Below are positions 57,251-64,000 of a stretch of 64,000 nt of DNA, one piece after another. This DNA comes from Zygnema cylindricum. Taxonomy: Eukaryota > Streptophyta > Zygnematophyceae > Zygnematales > Zygnemataceae. The position numbers and the translations under genes are program-made. The notes under the pieces were generated by a model, which saw nothing but the letters and a program-made list of their open reading frames with translations, had not been told where the DNA came from and did not search any database. The stretch covers positions 103,778 through 167,777 of the forward strand of contig JBBHKE010003114.1 of NCBI GenBank assembly GCA_037447655.1. The letters are read 5' to 3'. Numbering within the stretch: position 1 is the stretch's first letter; every line of letters starts with the position of its first letter.

Positions 57251-59825
57251 AGACATAAATATGTTGGAAATGATGTGCGCGTGTGTGCTTCAGTAAAGTT
57301 TTGATTGTTTTTTTAGAATGTGTTTGGTTTTAGTTGATGGTAATGTTTGTTGTAAGTGCTAAGTATTTTCACTTTGTTGTTTGCAAAATTGGGGTCAATC
57401 GGGAAAACGCAAATCTTTTTTTTTCTTTCGATCTCAAAGTGTCAGAACAGAATCTTAACCCACCGTACGTCCAACCAAAAAGTGACATTTGTCACTCCAA
57501 GGGAAAAAGCCGCGTGGAGTTACATTGATGTACCGAGCAAGCTACCTATAAGGAAAGATGGCGATAGGAAATTATCTTTCCCAATCCTCATTTCCATTTG
57601 ATACAACAAGGAACTCTTCCTGGCTTTTGGTTTTGGTGTTTTAAATGTCAACAATTGGTCCCATGTCAGTTACTGTCATAATAATACTCGTGAACTGTTA
57701 TATAATTGTTGTTGTACTGTGGTTTAAGAGGAGTTCTGTTCCACGCTTGTTTCTTTCAGTTATCGATATTTTAATTGGCAACCGAGACCGCAGCCCTTGT
57801 GACAGCAAAAAGTAAAAAAAAAAACTGAAACCAATGCAATATAGTCAAAATTTAGAAATAGTGCGGAATTGCCCATTCCTTGTTTAAGCGCTATAATTGG
57901 AAATTGTCGAGTTACAACACTCCTCGACTGCACTTTGTTAAAGTGTTACATACTTTGTAATATGGTCAGAGTCAGTATCTACCATAAATTAAGGCTCTTT
58001 AGGTATTCGATCTTTATTCACACAGCTCACGTTTCACTGCTCTTTTTCAAAAAATATTTAATATATACAGAGGTACAAAACTCCACTATTTGGAAGTTGG
58101 TCAAAGTGAGGGTGCGTCATAAATTAGGGCACTTTGGTAGTCAATCTTTATTTGTACTGTTTCATTCTTTCTTCTATTGGTAGAGTCTGGTTCTTTCTTT
58201 GCTCTTGGTCAAATAAATAATTTTAGGGTGTCTCTAAAAATCCTTTCGCTATATTGTTACTAACAGACTTAAGGTACAAAAAGTCTCAAACCGTTGGGTT
58301 TGCCTTCTCATTTTACTCTTATATCAATGCCTTAGGCCAGAATCCAAATCCGAATTCGTTTGAGAAAAAACGAGTCAAATTTAAAACAAATTTGAAACAT
58401 TTTTTTTTGACGGACTGACAGTTTGATATCTGACACAATTTTGAATGTCAAAAAGAATCTTCCAAAATTTTCTTCAAGAGAGCAAGTGGCAAAAATTGGA
58501 GCAAAAAAAAGCAAACATCGAAACAGTAAGGAATTATGATATTAAACAATGTGTTAAAGTAATGAATAATGACACACGAATGTACTCTGATTCCTCCAAT
58601 GAAAAAAACTCTAATAACTAAAACATCAATAATATTGATTCCCATCAAAGAAAATTTCTTCAACTTATAAGGTAGGATGTCCAGAAATAAATCCAACTCT
58701 GCAATTTCGCGACGAGAACCGCAGAAGTCACCTTTTTGAATTAAACAAAGGACAATGTCTACGCGATTTAAATAATATACTAAATATCGAATGTTATAAG
58801 GGAAGAAGCTACAGACATAACTTTAGAACATTTAAATAAAAACATAGTGTCATTTATCTTTCGATAGAGAACTAAATTCATTTTTGTTGTACACAAAAAA
58901 CGTTGCCATTGTCATTTCAGTTGTTGTAAAAGTGCAATTCCAGTCAATATACGAAAAGAAATACAAACACAATTCAGTTTCACAAATGAGACACTCCATC
59001 ACATTACACCATGACATATGGTGACTTATCTTAGGTTTGCGACATTGCACTTAACATAGATCAAGCTGACTAGCCGCTCTGCAGGTACAACTGTCATCCC
59101 ATCATATAATCATGAATAGAAAAGAAGTTAAAATTGTGCGATTACAATCGAAACCCGAAACTGTCGCGAGCCATTGGATGAGGAGAGATATGACATTACG
59201 CGATATTCGTCCGATACAATATGCAATTTCGGATTGGAGTACATCAACTATTTGTGACATTCCGTCACAAGAGCAAATATAGAAGGGAGATCCTGAGATC
59301 CACATAATGTGAGATGACAACCATTGTTCCTATTGAGCTGATTTGCGGCAGACTCTTATTAGACCACAATTTCCCGGTCTATTCAACAACCACCATAAAT
59401 GCAATCATAGATTCGCATTGTATAAAAAATAATGTAAGACAAGAAAGAACTAAAGCTTTCCACAATGTCTTCAAAATTTAGAGTGTAAGGTGCAATACAC
59501 AGAGAAAGAAATTGAGATACACAAGAGGTGTAAACTTCATAAGAAAACACATCATTACAACCAATTCTAAAATTAGATTAGAAGCAGTGAAAAACCAACT
59601 TTTAATATAATCGCAATAAGGCATTACAGGTCCGAACTTCAATGTAATCTCTTGTTCGGCTCAATATAGCTGACGCTAAGTGATCCCTAGACTATAAAGG
59701 GACCATAAAAGCTAAATCATTGAATGTGATCTACCTATCCCTTTCCGTCTCTCAATTGCTTATCTACCTCATGATTAATCTAAGACTCCTATCTATGAGT
59801 ATTCGCGCCAGACCTATCCGCTCAT
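56390..59825. other. Downstream of the ataxin-2 gene, no gene recognised
   Basis: 56390-56660 is GA-rich and probably 3' UTR; a (GA)n run is at 57191-57245. The rest is AT-rich with only short ORFs lacking domains. No RNA gene or LTR was recognised. Confidence 0.5.
57191..57245. repeat. (GA)n microsatellite
   Basis: About 27 uninterrupted GA units. Confidence 0.95.
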
Positions 59826-60007
59826 CAGAGGTCACAATAGGGTATCTGACCTGACCCGACTTTTCCTTTTCGTTTTTGAATAACCTGGCCGAATCTGGCC
59901 AGCCCCCGAAATTTGGCACCCGAATCTGTTACGGATCCGACGCGGCCGGCCGGGTACGGATCGGGTACTGATCGGGTACGGATTCGGGTACCCGATCGTG
60001 ACCTCCG
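59826..60007. mobile_element. Short hAT-type MITE (182 bp)
   Basis: Ends CAGAGGTCAC and GTGACCTCCG are inverted repeats (9 of 10). Flanking 8-mers CCGCTCAT (59818-59825) and CTGCTCAT (60008-60015) agree at 7 of 8. Shared internal sequence (CAGCCCCCGAAATTTGGCA) links it to the 618-bp element at 7753-8370. Inside are four tandem CGGGTACGGAT-type 11-mers (59950-59992). Confidence 0.7.
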
Positions 60008-60015
60008 CTGCTCAT

Positions 60016-60630
60016 GGCAACAGAGGATCTTGTTATCTCGAATGGTCGATCCAAGATTTCAAGCAGATTGTGAAAGTTGGAAGATTGGAACGAGACCAAA
60101 GTTGAAACACAAGCTATGTTAAAAGGATTTAAAGCAGGCGAACACATAAAATTGCTTGCGGGGCGTTTACAATAGCTCCAATGCTGCGAAATATTCCAAT
60201 GCTGCGAAATTGTGCTCGTTTCACAATGGCAATAAATTTGCCAAGATTGATTCGAAAATTAAAGCAGAATAGACAATAAGAATAAGACCATCAACAACGA
60301 CAATAAATTCGCAAAAATATTTTTTTACGAAAAAGATAGTCAAACATTACTTCGCTTAAGACTCGGTATATAAAAAAAAGAAACGCTGCAAAACACCACG
60401 TTTCCGCTGCTTCCATGTAATCTAAGCAAAGTAGTAGGAAAAGACACAGGAGGGGAACGATTCATGTTGATAATATCAAAAAGGAAATGAACAACGTTTT
60501 AAAGCAAACATTTGAACTAGTCGAAAATATCTGATCACATATTTACAATAACATAGACTTGGAACCTTGTTACACCTTTCACGAAGAAAAAATATTATCG
60601 ATCTAATGAAACAAAAAGGATTGTGGAGAG
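60016..60630. other. Intergenic and 3' UTR region of the minus-strand gene
   Basis: No ORF of interest. On the minus strand, downstream of the stop at 60631, TGTAA words occur near 60573 and 60543, possible poly(A) signals of green-algal type (weak). Confidence 0.35.
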
Positions 60631-62300
60631 TTAACACGTCTTAAACATCAGGCATTGCCTAGTTGTGGTAAAGAGTTTGTCCTTATCATCCGCCGGTACA
60701 TTGAAAGCTACACCGTTATATGTGATCCTAAACACATTAATGGGCAACATGACGCATCGACTACGAAAGTAATCGATGCCGGATTGTGTTTGGAAGGTGC
60801 GGGCTTTCAAAACGGCATCTTCCCCATTTAGGTAGAATTGATTGCCAACGGAGTTAGTAGCTGTCGGACATTCCCGAAAGAAAGCCAAACCGGACTCGTT
60901 CACCTCGACGACAACTTCATCACCCGTTTTCTCTGTCCTCAAACCGGTACTCAAAGCCGTTCCCTCGCCATTTACAAGCGCTATCGATGGGATTTGGTTC
61001 TTGTGTCCTGCAAAGTAGAAGTCACAAAGCTCCAACGGTGTGGCTGGGCAAGAGGTGTTGCATGTGGGCGGAGGCGATGGTGAAGGAGGGGGCGGAGGAG
61101 GAAGCGACGGTGGAGGAGGTGAAGGCGAAGGAGGAGGAGGAGGAGATGGTGGAGGTGGGGGGGGGGGGGGGGAGGGGGGGTGGGAGGGAGGAGGGGAAGG
61201 TGGAGGAGGTGATGGTGACGGAGGAGGAGGAGAAGGTGATTCTGGAAGAGTTTTAGTGGATGGTAAACAGTTGCACGGTGCGGTGGAGGGGGCCGTGGCA
61301 AATATGAGGCATCGGCGCTCATCGGGGTAAGTTTTTAGGTTTGTGTCGCCCAGGTTGAGGTTCAGGACGCTATTGCCAACTGGAATTTGGACCGCGGTGA
61401 GAGGAATTACAAAGCAAGAGTTTTCGAAATAGCTCTTCGATGCCTGCAACATATGAAAAACTGTACTCCGTCAGCCTCAATTTTCCATCGTTGTTCGATT
61501 GTTGTAAGTTGACTAAATTTAAGGAACTCCAACCTTTCGTTATTTGTAAGGTTGTATATCACCTGTTCGACTTATTGAAACTGGACTAATTTAGGCACAC
61601 GAACTTCATTATGTGTTCGAATCCGAAATCAATCTGCGACACATCATCATGTACCAATGGGACACAATGTTTCAGTTTTGGATTCTTTCGACTTTCGAAA
61701 CATACCGAGTTGAAAGTGCGGAACTTGATCTGAGCTTGTTGTCCGTTGACATAAAACTCGTCCCCGGTGCTGGTTCCTGCCTTATCTGAGCAGATGAACG
61801 AGGCCTTTTCGGAACTGTCGACTTCAATAATCTTGCCACTCACGGAGTCCATAACATAGGGGCCCACTCCAGTGTCAGGCGATCCGTCCAAACTGAAATG
61901 GACCACAATTTTCCCGTCAGTTGGGATTGTCAAATACACATAAAACATATATTCATAAGTATATATATGTTTGCATTATTCAAGTATATGCATATAAACA
62001 CATCCAAATGGAGATTCGGAATTGGGTTTTTAGGTTCTACCAGATGGTTGGGATGGTCTTGTTGTCCGGGAAAAGGAAAAAGTCGCAGAGAGGGAGGGAG
62101 GAGGAGGTTGTCATCAAAGTTCGACTAGCGACGCGGTCACCATCCATCCCCATTCCGAAACTGCGTGCAGCCTCTGCACAACAAATAGTGTGGCTCATCA
62201 CCGTCGCCACGGCACACAATACCAGACTCCAACCAAGGCTGGGAGACAGATTTGTCTTAGCCATGGGATTCGTTTTTGTCATCCCTCTCTCTTTGTACAA
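60631..62300 (-). CDS. Secreted two-domain protein with a proline-rich rod, 3 exons
   Basis: Exons on the minus strand: 62300-62041, 61892-61706, 61443-60631 (donors GTAGAA and GTATGT; acceptors TTTCAG and TTGCAG; frame continuous, 419 residues). ATGs also exist at 62282 and 62264; the last gives a more usual signal peptide (MAKTNLSPSLGWSLVLCAVA). A hydrophobic segment is followed by domain 1 (CDFFLFPDNKTIPTI, DEFYVNG, FRTFNS, YFENSC, DERRCLIF). A rod of SPPPP, PPPSP and similar repeats covers about 218-275, then domain 2 repeats the same landmarks (CDFYFAGHKNQIPSI, NQFYLNG, ARTFQT, YFRSRC, TRQCLMF). The rod is typical of hydroxyproline-rich cell-wall or matrix glycoproteins. The layout resembles algal pherophorins, but the globular domains do not clearly match the pherophorin consensus as I know it. 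It is likely extracellular. Confidence 0.8.
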
Positions 62301-62739
62301 CCACGATCCTTTGTCTGTGAAAAACTCTTCAGAAAGATTTTGGATGATTCCTCTCAGGTTTTGTCAAAGGAGATGTATCCTCAAAAGGTTTTTCGTTTCG
62401 ATTGTTCTTTCCTTCGTTCTGCAAGTTACTATATAAGGAAATCGCTGCGAGGGTAGAGATACAGGTTGAAAACACTGATTGCCGGGAACGAACGGTGCGA
62501 GGAGAATTTCGGACGCTCCAAATTGCGCGTTGACTGATCGGTCGCTGTACTCGCATTGCGACATTGGGCACTCTTTAAAGTTTTGAACGGCTCTGACGCG
62601 TGACGATTGCGCAATTTGAAACAGCGGACCGCGCGGCGAATTGTTGTGAACGACCGGAAACGCGGCTTTGTAGCGCCGGCAAAAGACTCTAGCGCGTACT
62701 TGAAGTACAGGACAGGAGAGTGCACTGTGTGCTGAAAGC
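62301..62739. other. Upstream region of the secreted-protein gene
   Basis: Contains a TATA-like TTATATAG on the minus strand (62429-62436), about 130 bases before the first ATG. Because TATATAAGG also reads on the plus strand, direction is ambiguous. No other feature. Confidence 0.4.
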
Positions 62740-62968
62740 TACACCGTGTATCGCTATTAGGGTTAATATTTTTTTCGCCACTTAAAACATCTTTTCTCCG
62801 TGCACACTTGTCCTATTTTTGAATTTGAGAACGCCAATCGGAAGGTGAGAATCTTAGCTTTCAATCGCAACCGTCATATCGTTTATCCGACAAGTGTGTA
62901 CGGGAAAAATATGTTTTTAGTGGCAGAAAAAACATTAACACTAATAGGCAATAGCTATACACGGTGTA
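62740..62968. mobile_element. MITE copy 1 of an end-to-end trio (229 bp)
   Basis: Left end TACACCGTGTATCGCTATTA and right end ATAGCTATACACGGTGTA are inverted repeats. No coding capacity. It is separated from the next copy by only three bases (CAG). Confidence 0.75.
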
Positions 62969-62971
62969 CAG

Positions 62972-63172
62972 TACACTGCCAATCGTTATTAGCGTTGTGT
63001 ACGCTGATTCCGTCCCGCTTTATTTTATTTTATTCTCAAATAGAATTATCCACACTATTTAAAAAACCCTAATTCCTAATTAGAATAGACGATTTCTTCA
63101 ATTAGAGTAAACCACGCTAATTATTCGTATACGCTAAAAAAGCTTACACGCTAATAACGATTGGCGGTGTAC
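62972..63172. mobile_element. MITE copy 2 of the trio (201 bp)
   Basis: Left end TACACTGCCAATCGTTATTA and right end TAATAACGATTGGCGGTGTA. The interior has AATTAGAATAG and TTAGAGTAAACC motifs that recur in copy 3. Confidence 0.75.
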
Positions 63173-63175
63173 AGT

Positions 63176-63735
63176 ACACCGCCAATCGCTATTAGCGTAG
63201 AAGTTTCTTTAGTGTATATGAATAATTATCGTGGTTTAGGCTAATTAAGAATTTGAAAATTTTGAAAAAAAACATACATTCTAATTGTTTAATAATTCTA
63301 ATTTGGGTCGTTGAAAAAAGTAAATGTCAGTCGCAAACATGCTTACACTAATATAGGTATTTGTACAAAATCTGACAAATCGTACACAAATCGTACGTTC
63401 ACACAGTCGAAACGTGGTTGTTGGACGAATATATGCGAACGTGATATTTGACAACCCGATTTGATCCCCTTTTTAGACCGCACATTCTCATGCGTCCACG
63501 GCTACTAAACAAAATGAATTGTACTTTTTCACTTAAAAAGGTACGTTTTTGTACGGTCTGACTCTGACCGTACAGCCAACTATTTAAAAGATGGCGTAAT
63601 TCCGTTTTGTATGGTACTAAAAACTTTACCCTAAATAGAGTAAAGAAAAAAATAGAATGAACTACGCTAATAGAGAATAAATAAAAAAGCGGGACGGAAT
63701 TAGCGTACACTACGCTAATAGCGATTGGCGGTGTA
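63176..63735. mobile_element. MITE copy 3 of the trio (560 bp)
   Basis: Left end TACACCGCCAATCGCTATTA and right end TAATAGCGATTGGCGGTGTA are perfect inverted repeats over 20 bases. It is longer than its neighbours; the middle (about 63360-63640) has GTAC-rich unrelated sequence, suggesting a captured or inserted segment. Confidence 0.75.
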
Positions 63736-63807
63736 CAATACAGAGCAGCATTTGAAAGGCTTTTGTGCACACGCGTGGGATGTTCATACAAGATGTTTCA
63801 AATCATA

Positions 63808-64000
63808 GTTCAAAAGTAGGTGAAAGTAGGCCTATACAATATGCCTATTGTATGCAAAACATACAATATGACCTTAAGACTCGTATTGTATTCGGACCTA
63901 TTCAGACCAATAAAACATTTGGACCAAAAATTGGACCAATTAAAACATTCGGACCAAGTTTTTTTATTTACACCGTCAGATTCGGACGATCGGACGGTCG
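63808..64000. mobile_element. Partial inverted copy of the 8961-9408 TA-flanked element
   Basis: Starts TA then GTTCAAAAGTAGGTG and runs parallel to the complement of 9408 downward: CAATATGCCTATTGTA, CTTAAGAC, and ACCGTCAGATTCGGACG near the end. It continues beyond the window. Confidence 0.65.

Noticed and set aside
61040-61330. Gly/Glu-rich plus-strand ORFs
   Set aside because: Shadow of the proline-rich rod of the minus-strand gene.
60631-62300. Naming the secreted protein a pherophorin
   Set aside because: Architecture fits, but the domain landmarks visible here do not clearly match the pherophorin consensus.

Overview
This is eukaryotic, most likely green-lineage nuclear DNA. It contains spliced genes, LTR retrotransposons of the Ty1/copia class, small DNA transposons and long CT/GA microsatellites. 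Three observations point to the green lineage: the ataxin-2 gene has the plant-style double PAM2 motif, a secreted protein carries a long SPPPP-type rod, and the retrotransposon primer-binding site matches (from memory) the plant initiator-Met tRNA anticodon arm better than the animal one. A streptophyte alga is a reasonable guess, but the species cannot be fixed from the sequence alone.

Positions 1-18,130 hold layered fragments of copia elements: a gag/protease/integrase piece before a 10-base N gap, a truncated LTR, two 3'-half elements in a row (1712-4542 and 4543-7017), a non-LTR stretch with a hAT-type MITE and two other terminal-inverted-repeat elements (7018-10267), a solo LTR with target duplication GAAGG (10268-11439), a minus-strand 3'-half element (11577-14565), and further LTR pieces including a solo LTR with target duplication CTTAG (15906-17098).

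Positions 18,130-34,861 are a clean nest. A plus-strand copia element was first interrupted in its integrase by a minus-strand element (18662-25022, target duplication AGGAG). It was later interrupted in its 3' LTR by a second minus-strand element (28024-34470, target duplication GTCCA). The last one is nearly complete. It has 1,048-bp LTRs that are almost identical, gag with a zinc knuckle, protease, integrase, reverse transcriptase and RNase H, and is broken only by one frameshift and one stop codon. Its primer-binding site is of the half-tRNA type known from Drosophila copia.

Positions 34,862-43,555 are mostly non-coding. They hold an eroded LTR, a 164-bp tandem repeat, degenerate pieces of a RAD5-like SNF2 helicase gene (41244-41935, part of it duplicated) and purine-rich simple repeats.

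Positions 43,556-56,389 are a 16-exon ataxin-2 homologue on the plus strand, with every junction in frame (1,062 codons plus stop). It encodes the SM and LsmAD domains, an acidic segment, a PAM2 motif split by an intron, and a Gly/Pro/Gln/Met-rich tail. Several introns use very long CT microsatellites as polypyrimidine tracts. Positions 60,631-62,300 are a three-exon minus-strand gene for a secreted protein with two related cysteine-containing domains joined by a proline-rich rod. The right edge holds three MITEs lying end to end.

The most interesting unexplained structure is in the LTRs. Divergent LTRs share a stem-loop about 100 bases from the LTR start, whose arms vary while its loop stays nearly constant. 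About 100 bases further on they share a second, tRNA-like nested hairpin whose stems show compensatory changes.
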